Shown piece after piece: positions 15,413 to 23,729 of a stretch of 35,448 bases of DNA (position 1 is its first letter; each line of letters starts with the position of its first letter). The position numbers were made by a program, and so were the translations under genes. Under the pieces are notes generated by a model. It made no database searches and was not told where the DNA came from. It was given only the letters and a program-made list of their open reading frames with translations. Origin of the DNA: 66-474 sp051954935 (GTDB lineage: Bacteria > Pseudomonadota > Gammaproteobacteria > Xanthomonadales > Rhodanobacteraceae); the NCBI GenBank assembly GCA_051954935.1, contig JBQCHG010000077.1, positions 1-35,448 of the forward strand, given 5' to 3'.

Positions 15413-15913
15413 ATGAGCCCATCCACCAACCGCATCGAAAAACAGGTCCAGCTGAAGGCATCACGCGAACGCGTCTGGCAGGCGATCAGCGACTCCAGCC
15501 GTTTCGGGACCTGGTTCGGCGTGGATTTCGACGGTCCTTTCGTGGAAGGCGAAAAGCTTACCGGCCGGATCGTTCCGACCAGGGTGGACGAAGAAGTCGC
15601 CGCGATGCAAACGCCCTACGAGGGCACGCCGTTCGAATGGCAGGTCGAGAAGATCGAACCGATGCGGCGCATCTCGTTCCGCTGGCACCCGTTCGGCGTG
15701 GACAAACGCATCGATTACTCCCGCGAGCCTATGACGCTGATCGTGTTCGAGCTGCACGACACGCCCGACGGAATCCTGCTCACCGTCACCGAATCGGGAT
15801 TCGACAAGCTGCCTCCCGAGCGCCGAGCGCGCGCGTTCGCCGCCAACGAGGGCGGCTGGACTCACCAGATGAAGCTGATCGGGAAATATCTCGCCTCGCC
15901 CGACTACGCCTGA
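15413..15913 (+). CDS. SRPBCC/AHSA1-type ligand-binding protein
   Basis: 166 residues. Typical AHSA1/SRPBCC opening (IEKQVQLKASRERVWQAISD) and a closing amphipathic helix after GGWTHQMKLIGKYL. The fold is a helix-grip pocket for hydrophobic ligands; most bacterial members of this subgroup have no known reaction. ATG 15413 has AGGAGG seven bases upstream. An ArsR-type regulator starts 12 bases after its stop, a common pairing in which the regulator controls the operon. Confidence 0.88.
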   Translation: MSPSTNRIEKQVQLKASRERVWQAISDSSRFGTWFGVDFDGPFVEGEKLTGRIVPTRVDEEVAAMQTPYEGTPFEWQVEKIEPMRRISFRWHPFGVDKRIDYSREPMTLIVFELHDTPDGILLTVTESGFDKLPPERRARAFAANEGGWTHQMKLIGKYLASPDYA

Positions 15914-15925
15914 GTCCTGCCTGCC

Positions 15926-16294
15926 ATGGCTTCGTCCCGCAGCAGGTCGAGGGCCCCGGGCAAGTCCGGCCTGCGCGCCGGCTTGAGGAAAATGTCGCCG
16001 ATCTTCGCCGCGCTCGGCGACGAAACGCGGCTGCGCATCATTGCCGCGCTGTGCGCCGGCGGCGCGCTCTCCATCGCGCAACTCACCGCCGACACCACGA
16101 TCACGCGGCAGGCGGTGACCAAGCACCTGCACGTTCTGGCCGAGGCCGGACTCGTGCGCGGAGTGAAACAAGGCCGCGAACGCCGCTGGGAATTCGACCC
16201 TTCGAAAGTCGAGCTGGCGCGCCGTTCGCTGGAAGCGATCTCGCGACAATGGGATGAGGCGCTGGCGCGGTTGAAGGGTTATGTGGAAAGCTGA
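15926..16294 (+). CDS. ArsR-family winged-helix transcriptional regulator
   Basis: 122 residues. After a basic Arg/Ser-rich N-terminus the winged helix-turn-helix runs from FAALGDETRLRIIAALC through TITRQAVTKHLHVLAEAGL to GRERRWEFD. No cysteine metal-binding motif is seen in the recognition helix, so it is not an arsenic or metal sensor of the classical type. It probably represses its own SRPBCC-ArsR operon (inference from family context). Start 15926 lacks a clear ribosome site and would rely on coupling to the upstream gene; ATG 15992, with GAGGA close upstream, is an alternative. Confidence 0.9.
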   Translation: MASSRSRSRAPGKSGLRAGLRKMSPIFAALGDETRLRIIAALCAGGALSIAQLTADTTITRQAVTKHLHVLAEAGLVRGVKQGRERRWEFDPSKVELARRSLEAISRQWDEALARLKGYVES

Positions 16295-16321
16295 GCGCTC
16301 GCCCGACTGCCTGGCTTTCCC

Positions 16322-17509
16322 ATGCACCCTTTCCGAGCCACGCTTGGACACTGTGCCATCTTGCTGTTCGCCGCGAGCTTGCCCCTCGTCTGCACGATCG
16401 CCGGCGCCGCGCCGCAACCGGGGCCATATCGCATCGTCGCCTACACCACCGGATGGGACGCAAGCGAACGCGCGCAACTCGGCAAGATCGATACGTTGAT
16501 CTTCGCTTTCGCGCATGTCTCGAACGGACAAGTCGTTCTCGATGGAGCGGCGGAGCAAATGCTGGACAGGCTCACCGCGCTCAAGTCCTCGCATCCCGGC
16601 CTGAAGGTGGTGATCTCTGTGGGAGGCTGGGGTGCCGGCGGCTTTTCGGAAGCAGCGAGTACAGCCGAGGGTCGGTCCCGTTTCGCCGAGAGCGCCGCAC
16701 GAATGGTGGCCGGACACGGTGCCGACGGGATTGACGTGGATTGGGAGTACCCCGGCCATCACGAATCGGGCATCCGCTCCAGCCCGCAGGATCGCGCCGA
16801 CTTCACGCTGCTGCTCAAGGCCGTGCGCGCGAATCTCGATCGCATCGGTGCGATCAACGGACGCACCGGTGCGAGGCATTACACCTTGAGCGCCGCGGTC
16901 GCGGATGGTCCGTTCGTCAGCGGCGTGGACATCGCCGCAGTGGCGCCGGTGCTGGACTGGTTCAACCTGATGACCTACGACTTCGTCAACAGCATGACTC
17001 CCACGACCGGCCATCACACCGGACTGCATCCTTCCGCGGTGGCGCCCGCCGACGCGCGCACGGTGGATCGCGCGGTGCGGCAGTTCGTTGCCGCCGGGGC
17101 GCCGCGATACAAGCTGCTGATCGGCGTCGCCATGTACGGCCGCGAGTTCGACGACGTGCAAGCTGCGCACGACGGCTTGTATCAACGCTACGGGCGCTAC
17201 GCCGGCGAGCATCCCTGGCCGGAATTGAAGCGCGATTTCATCAACCGCAACGGCTACGAGCGCCGCTGGGATCCCATCGCGGATGCGCCGTGGCTATGGA
17301 ACCCGCGGACGCACGATTTCATCAGCTACGACGATCCGCAATCCATTGCGGCCAAGGCTGCATACGTCGGGTCGCAGCATCTGGGCGGCATCATGTACTG
17401 GGAACAGCAACAGGATCCCGACGGCGAGCTGCTGGACGCCACCTGGCGCGGGCTGCACGAAGGGCAAACTCAGCGCAACTGGCTGTCCTTGCTGCCGCGA
17501 CGGTTGTAG
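16322..17509 (+). CDS. Exported GH18 chitinase-like glycosidase
   Basis: 395 residues with an N-terminal signal sequence (about residues 1-30, ending AGAA). The GH18 barrel signatures are intact: VVISVGGWG on strand 3, the catalytic DxxDxDxE as D135-G-I-D138-V-D140-W-E142 with E142 as the acid, MTYDF on strand 6, and GGIMYWEQQQD on strand 8. No carbohydrate-binding module is attached. Chitin or a related beta-1,4 GlcNAc polymer is the likely substrate, acting in the periplasm or outside the cell. Its 3' end overlaps the convergent zinc-finger gene by 40 bases. Confidence 0.9.
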   Translation: MHPFRATLGHCAILLFAASLPLVCTIAGAAPQPGPYRIVAYTTGWDASERAQLGKIDTLIFAFAHVSNGQVVLDGAAEQMLDRLTALKSSHPGLKVVISVGGWGAGGFSEAASTAEGRSRFAESAARMVAGHGADGIDVDWEYPGHHESGIRSSPQDRADFTLLLKAVRANLDRIGAINGRTGARHYTLSAAVADGPFVSGVDIAAVAPVLDWFNLMTYDFVNSMTPTTGHHTGLHPSAVAPADARTVDRAVRQFVAAGAPRYKLLIGVAMYGREFDDVQAAHDGLYQRYGRYAGEHPWPELKRDFINRNGYERRWDPIADAPWLWNPRTHDFISYDDPQSIAAKAAYVGSQHLGGIMYWEQQQDPDGELLDATWRGLHEGQTQRNWLSLLPRRL

Positions 17510-17736
17510 CCGCTGAACACCTGTTCTTCGGTATCCTGCGCGCTCTGGCAGGACACGCACAATCGCACGCCGGGCACGGCCTTGCGTCGCGCCTCCGGAA
17601 TCGGTTCGCCGCATTCGGCGCAATGCTTCAGGCTCGGGCCCGCCGCCTTCTTGCTGCGGGCACGCGCCACCGCATCCGCGATGGTCGCGTCAATCTGCTC
17701 CTGCACGGCGCCTTCTTTTGCCCAACCAGTTGCCAC
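17470..17736 (-). CDS. TraR/DksA-type C4 zinc-finger protein (YbiI-like)
   Basis: 88 residues. A four-cysteine zinc finger C39-x2-C42-x17-C60-x2-C63 within the typical CGEPIPEARRKAVPGVRLC context, and the family end RRGSKDSQLR. The protein lacks the long coiled coil of full DksA, so direct insertion into the RNA polymerase secondary channel is less certain; YbiI-type proteins are not well understood. Convergent with, and overlapping by 40 bases, the chitinase gene; divergent from the GST gene at 17883. Confidence 0.88.
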   Translation of the reverse strand: MATGWAKEGAVQEQIDATIADAVARARSKKAAGPSLKHCAECGEPIPEARRKAVPGVRLCVSCQSAQDTEEQVFSGYNRRGSKDSQLR

Positions 17737-17882
17737 GGCGAATCCTCGGCTCGACTACGTTCATTCTAAACGTGGGGACTCACCGCGCCGTTCCAAGCCA
17801 TCCGGCGCGGAAGCGTGCATGTCGAAACCGCGCAGCCCGGTTCGTCAAAGGGTAGAGTCGCCACGCCCACAGGAAACCGCCC

Positions 17883-18539
17883 ATGAAGCTCTACGGTCAT
17901 CCCTTCTCGTCCTACACACAGAAGGCATTGACGGCGCTGTACGAAAACGGCACGCCGTTCGAATTCATGATGCTCTCGCCCGAGCACCCGGAGATCTACG
18001 CGGAGTTCGCGCGGCGCTGGCCGATCCAGCGCTTCCCGATCCTCGTCGAAGGCGAGCGGCAGGTCATGGAAGCCACCTGCGTGATCGAATACCTCGACGC
18101 GCGCCACCCCGGCGCGGTGCGCTTCATTCCGCAGGATGCGGACACCGCGATCGAAGTGCGCATGCTGGATCGCTTCTTCGACAACTACATCCACGCGCAA
18201 CTCCAGCGCATCGTGGGCAACGCACTGCGCGAGAATCCGGCGGACCGCGATCCCTATGGTGTCGATGAAGCGCGCACGCGGCTGGACGTCGCCTATGCAT
18301 GGCTGGACGAACACATGGCGGATCGCGAATGGGCGGCAGCGGATGCATTCACGCTCGCCGACTGCGCCGCCGCGCCAGCGCTTTTCTATGCCGACTGGGC
18401 GCATCGCATCGGCGCGCAATTCCGCAACGTGCAGGCCTATCGCAAGCGCCTGCTCGCGCGGCCCTCGTTCGCACGTTGCGTGGAAGACGGCCGTCCCTAT
18501 CGCCACCTGTTCCCGCTCGGCGCGCCGGGCCGGGATTGA
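17883..18539 (+). CDS. Glutathione S-transferase family protein
   Basis: 218 residues. The N-terminal thioredoxin-like domain opens MKLYGHPFSSYTQK, with serines S9/S10 at the active-site position, followed by cis-Pro FPILVEGERQ and the EATCVIEYLD glutathione-binding turn. The C-terminal helical domain includes FTLADCAAAPAL with the N-capping motif. AGGAAA precedes the ATG; TAGAGT at 17853-17858 may be a -10 box. It likely acts on electrophiles with glutathione in the cytoplasm; the substrate is unknown. Confidence 0.9.
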   Translation: MKLYGHPFSSYTQKALTALYENGTPFEFMMLSPEHPEIYAEFARRWPIQRFPILVEGERQVMEATCVIEYLDARHPGAVRFIPQDADTAIEVRMLDRFFDNYIHAQLQRIVGNALRENPADRDPYGVDEARTRLDVAYAWLDEHMADREWAAADAFTLADCAAAPALFYADWAHRIGAQFRNVQAYRKRLLARPSFARCVEDGRPYRHLFPLGAPGRD

Positions 18540-18596
18540 CGAAGTTGCACGTTCAAGGTCGGGATCGGGTGGAACGAGCTCATCCGCACCCGTCGC

Positions 18597-19202
18597 TCAT
18601 GCCGGCCACGGCTCCTTCCACGCCGGAATCCGCATCAGGCCGTCCAGCCAACGCACGATGTTCGGAAATGCCTCGAGCGGCATTTCCGCCTCGTGCCAGG
18701 ACGCCGCCATCGCGGCGGCGCGGAAGTCGGTGATCGTCAGCCGGCCGCACGCCAAGTAATCGCGATCGCGCAAATGGTTGTCCAGCACGCGCGCGTACTT
18801 CAGCAGATCATCGATCTTCGGTTTCAATGCTTCCCGATCGGGCGCACCGAGGTTGAAGGTCTTCTTGACGATGTGCTGGAAATAGAAATCGCCGACCGCC
18901 GGCGCCCAGTGGCAATCGTTCCAGGAGAGCCAGCGCAACACCTCCACCTGCTCGCCCGGCGCGTGCGCGGGCCACATGTCGGAACCGGCCTTGATGCACA
19001 GGTACGCCATGATCGCGCCGGCTTCCCACAGCACCGTCCCGCCGTCGACCAGCACCGGGGCCTTCATGTTGGGATTGAGCGCCGCGTATTCCGGCGTCTT
19101 CAGTTGCTTGACCGCCTGCACGTAGTCGGCCTCGATGCCGAGGTGTTTCGCCAGCGCCAGCACCTGGCGTGGCGCCTGCGCCTTGATCCAGTAGATCTTC
19201 AT
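18597..19202 (-). CDS. Glutathione S-transferase family protein
   Basis: 201 residues. Opening MKIYWIKAQAPRQVLALAKHLG is a GST thioredoxin fold without Ser/Cys directly at the usual position; KAPVLVDGGTVLWEAGAIMAYL carries the cis-Pro and the glutathione-binding turn. The helical domain ends with RLTITDFRAAAMAASW, the capping-box motif. Its start codon overlaps the stop of the upstream YCII-like gene (ATGA at 19202-19199), so the two are translationally coupled. Its function is probably linked to that partner, but the reaction is unknown. Confidence 0.88.
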   Translation of the reverse strand: MKIYWIKAQAPRQVLALAKHLGIEADYVQAVKQLKTPEYAALNPNMKAPVLVDGGTVLWEAGAIMAYLCIKAGSDMWPAHAPGEQVEVLRWLSWNDCHWAPAVGDFYFQHIVKKTFNLGAPDREALKPKIDDLLKYARVLDNHLRDRDYLACGRLTITDFRAAAMAASWHEAEMPLEAFPNIVRWLDGLMRIPAWKEPWPA

Positions 19203-19567
19203 GCCGCCTGCTCCATCGGCGCGCAAGCCTCGTCCAGCTGCCGTACCTCGCACTCGACCTCCCAGTCGCCGCCGTGCACGTCCAGGAAACGCGATGTCCA
19301 CTTCAGTGCCTCGTCCATCGAATCGGCCTTCAACATCGCATAGCCGCCAATTACTTCCTTGGTCTCCGTAAACGGGCCGTCCATTACCCGCTGCCTGCCG
19401 CACGACAGCCGAACCCGTTTGCCTTCGGACGTAGGACGCAGTCCGGCGGTGTCCAGCAGTACGCCGGCCGCACTCATCTCCGCGATCAACTTGCCCATGT
19501 CGGCGATCAGTTTTTCGCTGGGCTTGCGGCCGGTTTCGGTGATCCGGATCAGGGAAAGGAATCGCAT
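19199..19567 (-). CDS. YCII-related (DGPF-type) protein
   Basis: 122 residues. The hallmark DGPFTETKEVIGGYAML stretch is present, as in the YCII-related/DGPF family often associated with ECF sigma factors in other genomes; no sigma factor is nearby here. A ferredoxin-like fold is expected; the role is unknown. GAGGAG stands 7 bases before ATG 19567. It overlaps the following GST gene by the ATGA junction. Confidence 0.88.
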   Translation of the reverse strand: MRFLSLIRITETGRKPSEKLIADMGKLIAEMSAAGVLLDTAGLRPTSEGKRVRLSCGRQRVMDGPFTETKEVIGGYAMLKADSMDEALKWTSRFLDVHGGDWEVECEVRQLDEACAPMEQAA

Positions 19568-19675
19568 CGTCGTTCTCCTCGAAGGTTGCGGGCGCGCCAG
19601 GCCGGACGATCCGGCGCACAGGCGGCGCTCCTGTCACGGCGACGAATGGGAGCCCGCCAATTCGACAGCCGAAAC

Positions 19676-20314
19676 CTACGCAGGCCTGGCATCGAAGCGG
19701 TACGGCGTGTTGCGCGCCGACGGCCGGTCCCCGAAGCGGCGCGCGAATCCGGTCAGATTCCGATACGGCTCCCGCGGCACCGTGACGCGAAATGCAAGGT
19801 GCTCGAACAGGCAGAACAGTGCCGCTTCCAACATGCTGAGATCGCGCGCGGGCAGTGACGTCTCTATGGCCGGCCACTGTTCGTCCAGCAGTGCCAGCAC
19901 GTTGCGCAGTCCGGCTGCGGCCTTGATGAAATAGACATTGTCCGGTGGCAGATGCGCGACTTCCGTTCCGAACGCCAGCTGCACCTGGGCCTGCATGGCA
20001 TGCCAGACGAATTCCTGCGCATTGCGCGAACGCGTGTCGGGCAGGTCCTCCGGCCAGATGATGCGCCGGGGTTCCGGTGCGGCCCGCGCCAAGGCGCGGC
20101 AAATATTGTCGGTCCCGAAGATCGCCGCCTCGCCGAGTTTCAACACTGGCAACTTCAGCGCAGGATTGCCGCCGTAATCCCCCGGATCGAGCGACCGCAT
20201 GTCGTGGATCGGCACGAACTCGTAGCGCACACCCAGGTCTTCGGCGAACACACGCGCCAGGCGCGTGAAGTGCGAACTGCTGCGGCCGATGAGGCGTGTC
20301 GTGTCGTTCGGCAT
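19676..20314 (-). CDS. GST-like protein with thioredoxin-fold N-terminus
   Basis: 212 residues. The N-terminal part reads as a GST thioredoxin domain: LIGRSSSHFTRLARVFAEDLG with serines at the catalytic position, LKLPVLKLGEAAIFGTDNI with cis-Pro and the glutathione-binding turn. The helical half is less conserved and ends PYRFDARPA. It stands 108 bases upstream of the YCII/GST pair on the same strand and is divergent from bactofilin. The reaction is unknown. Confidence 0.78.
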   Translation of the reverse strand: MPNDTTRLIGRSSSHFTRLARVFAEDLGVRYEFVPIHDMRSLDPGDYGGNPALKLPVLKLGEAAIFGTDNICRALARAAPEPRRIIWPEDLPDTRSRNAQEFVWHAMQAQVQLAFGTEVAHLPPDNVYFIKAAAGLRNVLALLDEQWPAIETSLPARDLSMLEAALFCLFEHLAFRVTVPREPYRNLTGFARRFGDRPSARNTPYRFDARPA

Positions 20315-20476
20315 CCCGGCAGATTCCAGTGGACGATCATGCGAGAGAACTCCCGCCTAGGGTAGCGGACCGCGACCCCGGGCCCGTTCAGGCTGAATCT
20401 GCCGGCCAGTTCCATTTCCATGCGGAGCATTTAGGGGTACGCTCCGCCCTCCCCTGAGCAGAACAGGAGCGCCGCC

Positions 20477-20974
20477 ATGGCCCTCTGGAAAGACCAGATG
20501 AAGTCCACTTCCACCGCAACCGCCGAGGCCATGGATCTGTCTCGCTTCGAAGCGCCGCCGGCCGCCGAGCCCGATTCTGCGCCGGTGCAGCCTGCTTTCC
20601 GTCCCGCGCCGGCCAAGGCGCATGCCGAATCGCTGATCGCGCCGGATCTCACGATCGAAGGCAAGATCGAGGGCGCCGGCCACGTACGCATCGCCGGCAG
20701 CTTCAAGGGCGACATCAACGTGCGCGGCGACCTCACCATCGAGGCCGGCGCCAAGGTCACCGGCAGCGTGCGCGCGGAGAAGGTGACGATCGCCGGCGAA
20801 CTCACCGGCAATATCGAATCCGCTTCCCACGTCGACCTTCAGCAGAGCGGTTCGCTGACCGGCGACGTCAAGGCCACCACGCTCACCGTGGCGGCGGGCT
20901 CGCGCATGCGCGGCCAGGCCGACTTCGGTTGGGAAGATTCGGGTCGCAAGAACGGTAACGGCAAGCTGTCTTGA
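20477..20974 (+). CDS. Bactofilin (cytoskeletal scaffold protein)
   Basis: 165 residues. A variable Pro/Ala-rich N-terminus (1-50) precedes a right-handed beta-helix of about six turns (residues 50-150) with the typical alternating pattern: LTIEGKIEGAGHVRIAGSF, GDINVRGDLTIEAGAKVTG, VRAEKVTIAGELTGNI, SGSLTGDVKATTLTV. Bactofilins polymerise without nucleotide and organise cell-wall synthesis, stalks or polar complexes at the inner membrane. AGGAG precedes the ATG, and TACGCT (20438-20443) may be a -10 box. Its stop codon overlaps the TTG start of the next gene, so the two are probably made together. Confidence 0.93.
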   Translation: MALWKDQMKSTSTATAEAMDLSRFEAPPAAEPDSAPVQPAFRPAPAKAHAESLIAPDLTIEGKIEGAGHVRIAGSFKGDINVRGDLTIEAGAKVTGSVRAEKVTIAGELTGNIESASHVDLQQSGSLTGDVKATTLTVAAGSRMRGQADFGWEDSGRKNGNGKLS

Positions 20975-21330
20975 ACGCTCCAAATCCGGGCCCGGCGGGC
21001 GCGACGCGCGCCTGTCCGCATTGCCGCGAGACCATCCTGGCCAGCGCGACGGTATGCCCGGCGTGCAAGCATCACCTGCGTTTCGGACAGAACACGGCGC
21101 CCTCCACGGGCGCCGTGGTGACCCCGCTCAAGGTGGAAGGCAGCATCCGCAACCCGAGCGAAGGGGCCTGGGAATATTCGATGGTGCTGACCATCCGCAA
21201 TGAACGCGGCGAGGAGATCGCCCGCAAGCTTGTCGGCGTGGGCGCGATGCAGCCGGACGAACAGCGCAGCTTCACGCTCAGCGTCGAGATGACGCAGGGC
21301 AATGCGGGCGGCAAGCGCACGCGGCATTGA
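20971..21330 (+). CDS. Zinc-ribbon protein with C-terminal beta domain, coupled to bactofilin
   Basis: 119 residues from a TTG start that overlaps the bactofilin stop (TTGA, 20971-20974). No ATG or GTG start exists upstream of the cysteine pairs, which argues for the TTG. C15-x2-C18 and C29-x2-C32 form a zinc ribbon (CPHCRE and CPACKH). The rest, from about residue 47, looks like a single beta-sandwich domain (VEGSIRNPSEGAWEYSMVLTIRNERGEEIARK). I do not recognise a named family for the combination. With the tight coupling, it may bind or regulate bactofilin filaments (inference). Confidence 0.78.
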   Translation: MNAPNPGPAGATRACPHCRETILASATVCPACKHHLRFGQNTAPSTGAVVTPLKVEGSIRNPSEGAWEYSMVLTIRNERGEEIARKLVGVGAMQPDEQRSFTLSVEMTQGNAGGKRTRH

Positions 21331-21389
21331 TTCACCGCCGGGCCTGACTTCCGGTAGATTTGCGCGCATTGCCGCCTGGGCCGAACGCG

Positions 21390-22625
21390 ATGCGCTTCCA
21401 TCGAATGCTCCTCCGATTCGCGCTCGGGACGGCGATGATGCTCGCGGGCACGGCGCTCGCGCAGCAACCGCCACCGGGCATGCGCCCGCCGCCACTAGGC
21501 ATGCAACCGCCGCCCACGCCGTCGGGTGCCCCGCCGCCGCCGCTGGGCACCCCGCCACCGGGTATGCGCCCGCCGCCACCTGGAATGGGGCCGCCATGGC
21601 CACCACCACCTCCACCTCTACCGCCGCCACAAGGCGCGACACCGATGGTGAACGCGACCGGCTCCGCGCAACCGGCGGCCACCCCGGCAACGGACGATGC
21701 AAAAGCGGCCGGAACGAAAGAACCCTCCAGCACACCTGCCACGCCTGAATCCGCATGGCCGCCGCCGGACTGGGGCCGGCCGGTTGCTGCAAGCGCGCCG
21801 CCCGTAAAACAGGCGCCTGCACGTGCGGTTCCCATGGCGGGCGCAGCAGTACCCAAAGCGTCCGATCCGCCCTCGCCTGCCTCAGCACGCAGGGGGCCTT
21901 CCGCGCGCTCCCTGAGCTGGTTGCTGCTGCCGATCCTCGCGCTCGTGCTGTGGGCATGGTGGCTTTCGCTGCGCCGCAGCCGCGCGCTCGCGCACGAGGC
22001 CGCGCATCTGTCCCGGCAGCAACGCGTGCTGGAATCCGCGCACCGGCAGCTGAAGGAAAAATCGCAGCAGTTGCGCCAGCTCTCCACGCAGGATCCGCTG
22101 ACCGGCGTGCTCAACCGGCTGGCCTTCGGCACCGAGCTGCGCGAGCGCCTGGACCATCTCGCGCGCTACAACCAGCCGCTGAACCTGATCGTGTTCGATC
22201 TCGACCACTTCAAGACGATCAACGACAAGCTAGGGCACTCCGCCGGCGACCGGGCACTGACGCTGGTGGCCGGCATCGTGCGCGAACACCTGGTGAGCGA
22301 CGATCTTTTCGGCCGCTTCGGCGGTGACGAATTCATGATCGCCTGCGCCGGCCAGCCGCTCGCCACCACGACGGCGTTGGCCGAATCCATCCGTGCCGCC
22401 GTGGCCGAACGTGCGCCGAAGGCCGATCCGCCACTGCCCGGCCTGAGCCTGAGCATGGGCGTGGCCCAAGCCAACGGCGACAGCGGCTACGAGGCGGACG
22501 CGCTGTTCGAACGCGCCGACGCCGCGCTCTACGAAGCCAAGCAACGCGGTCGCAACAACGTGGTCGTCGCGGACGAAAGCGTGCAGCCGGCGCCCGAGGC
22601 CATCGCGGGCGCGCGGCACCTTTGA
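21390..22625 (+). CDS. Proline-rich membrane-anchored GGDEF diguanylate cyclase
   Basis: 411 residues. A signal sequence (1-25, ending ALAQ), then a Pro/Gly/Met-rich tract (about 26-80, PPPGMRPPP units) and a Pro/Ala-rich linker, presumably periplasmic, to about residue 175; a membrane helix LSWLLLPILALVLWAWWL follows; then a coiled coil (RQQRVLESAHRQLKEKSQQL) and a cytoplasmic GGDEF domain. The active site GGDEF is at 311-315 and FDLDHFKTINDKLGH binds the metal. At the inhibitory-site position the sequence is VSDD, so RxxD is missing. Starts at 21390 and 21405 are both possible; the ribosome site is weak. It lies 59 bases after the zinc-ribbon gene on the same strand. Confidence 0.9.
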   Translation: MRFHRMLLRFALGTAMMLAGTALAQQPPPGMRPPPLGMQPPPTPSGAPPPPLGTPPPGMRPPPPGMGPPWPPPPPPLPPPQGATPMVNATGSAQPAATPATDDAKAAGTKEPSSTPATPESAWPPPDWGRPVAASAPPVKQAPARAVPMAGAAVPKASDPPSPASARRGPSARSLSWLLLPILALVLWAWWLSLRRSRALAHEAAHLSRQQRVLESAHRQLKEKSQQLRQLSTQDPLTGVLNRLAFGTELRERLDHLARYNQPLNLIVFDLDHFKTINDKLGHSAGDRALTLVAGIVREHLVSDDLFGRFGGDEFMIACAGQPLATTTALAESIRAAVAERAPKADPPLPGLSLSMGVAQANGDSGYEADALFERADAALYEAKQRGRNNVVVADESVQPAPEAIAGARHL

Positions 22626-22638
22626 TTCGAAAGCCGGC

Positions 22639-23553
22639 TCAGGCGTTCGCCAGCGCGTGCTCGATCGCCGCGCACGCTGCCGCCGCCTGCGCGGCATTGC
22701 ATTGCTCCGGCGTCGCGCGCGGACTATCCGGATACACCTCGGTGGTGGTCTTGTAGCGGGCGCCGGTGATGCCGGCGCACAGCCCGAGATTGGTCAGTGC
22801 ATATTCGATGACGCCAGGCGCGACCACCGGCGAGCCGATGATCTCGCCCTTTTCGTCGGCCGGCGCGATGTGGGTGACTTTCGCCACCGCCGCGATGATC
22901 GCCTGCTGGAACTCGGGCTGCGGCGCCGCGCTGTCGTCCACCAGATAGAAGCCGTCGGGAATGCCTTCCGGCTCGAACGGCACGCCATCGCGCGCGGCCA
23001 GCGCGGGACGGAATTCGCTCTCGTCCGAGTCGGTCGTCTCGTGCAGATCGATATGCATGAGCACGCGTTCGCGGAACGGCGCGACGAAATTCATCAGTGC
23101 CGCGGATTCCGGCGCCGGGCTGTTCGCGCGGAACGAACGATTCGGATCGAGCGCCAGCGCGTTCCAGCGATGGATGCGTTCGTAACCCCACGGGCTCACG
23201 CACGGCACGATCACGAGATTCGCGCGATCCGCATAATCCGCCGCGTGCCGCTCGGCGAAACGCAGTGCGCCGTGCACGCCGCTGGTCTCGTAGCCGTGCA
23301 CACCGCCGGTCACGAGCATGATCGGCAAATCGTCACGCCAACGATGGTTTTTCAGCGCGAACAGCGGATACTGGTCCGGCGGATAGTCCAGGGTTCCGTA
23401 CTGCACCACGTCGAAGCGTGCGCGCAGCCGCTCGATCGCACCCAGCACGTCATCGGCATAGCTGCGCCGCCTGCGTTGGCGCGCAAGCCACTCCGCTTTT
23501 TCCGCTTCACCCCAGGGCTTGCCAGGCGTGCCGACGGGATAAGGTGTGGCCAT
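22639..23553 (-). CDS. M14-family metallopeptidase/deacylase
   Basis: 304 residues, no signal peptide. The M14 zinc site is visible: H86-x2-E89 in GGVHGYETSG, substrate-binding N138-R139 in LDPNRSF, a third ligand in HIDLHETTDSD (H167 or H171), and a downstream TEVYP glutamate. The short, cytoplasmic layout fits the carboxypeptidase/succinylglutamate desuccinylase branch. The substrate, an amino-acid conjugate or peptide, is not deducible. Its end faces the GGDEF gene at a distance of 13 bases. Confidence 0.85.
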   Translation of the reverse strand: MATPYPVGTPGKPWGEAEKAEWLARQRRRRSYADDVLGAIERLRARFDVVQYGTLDYPPDQYPLFALKNHRWRDDLPIMLVTGGVHGYETSGVHGALRFAERHAADYADRANLVIVPCVSPWGYERIHRWNALALDPNRSFRANSPAPESAALMNFVAPFRERVLMHIDLHETTDSDESEFRPALAARDGVPFEPEGIPDGFYLVDDSAAPQPEFQQAIIAAVAKVTHIAPADEKGEIIGSPVVAPGVIEYALTNLGLCAGITGARYKTTTEVYPDSPRATPEQCNAAQAAAACAAIEHALANA

Positions 23554-23729
23554 CGCTCTTCTCTTCGATCAAAGGCGCGCACTCTAGCATCGGCTTCGAT
23601 CCGTTCGCATGAGCGGCAGCCCGCGCAGCGAACGAACCCGACGCAGGACAGCCCTTCGGCCGGCTTGGCGCAGTTGAGATGCGCACGATCACCTCCACAT
23701 CGTGCCTACCGACGCCCGCTGGAACTCCC

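Noticed and set aside
15461..17212. 583-codon minus-strand open frame opposite the SRPBCC, ArsR and chitinase genes
   Set aside because: Spans three clear plus-strand genes and has no recognisable motif; an antisense artefact.
19203..20102. N-terminal extension of the GST frame that ends at 18597
   Set aside because: It overlaps the YCII and third GST genes in another frame; the GST fold begins at 19202.
21460..21620. CCG-rich repeated DNA
   Set aside because: It codes for the Pro-rich tract of the GGDEF protein, in frame and without unique spacers.
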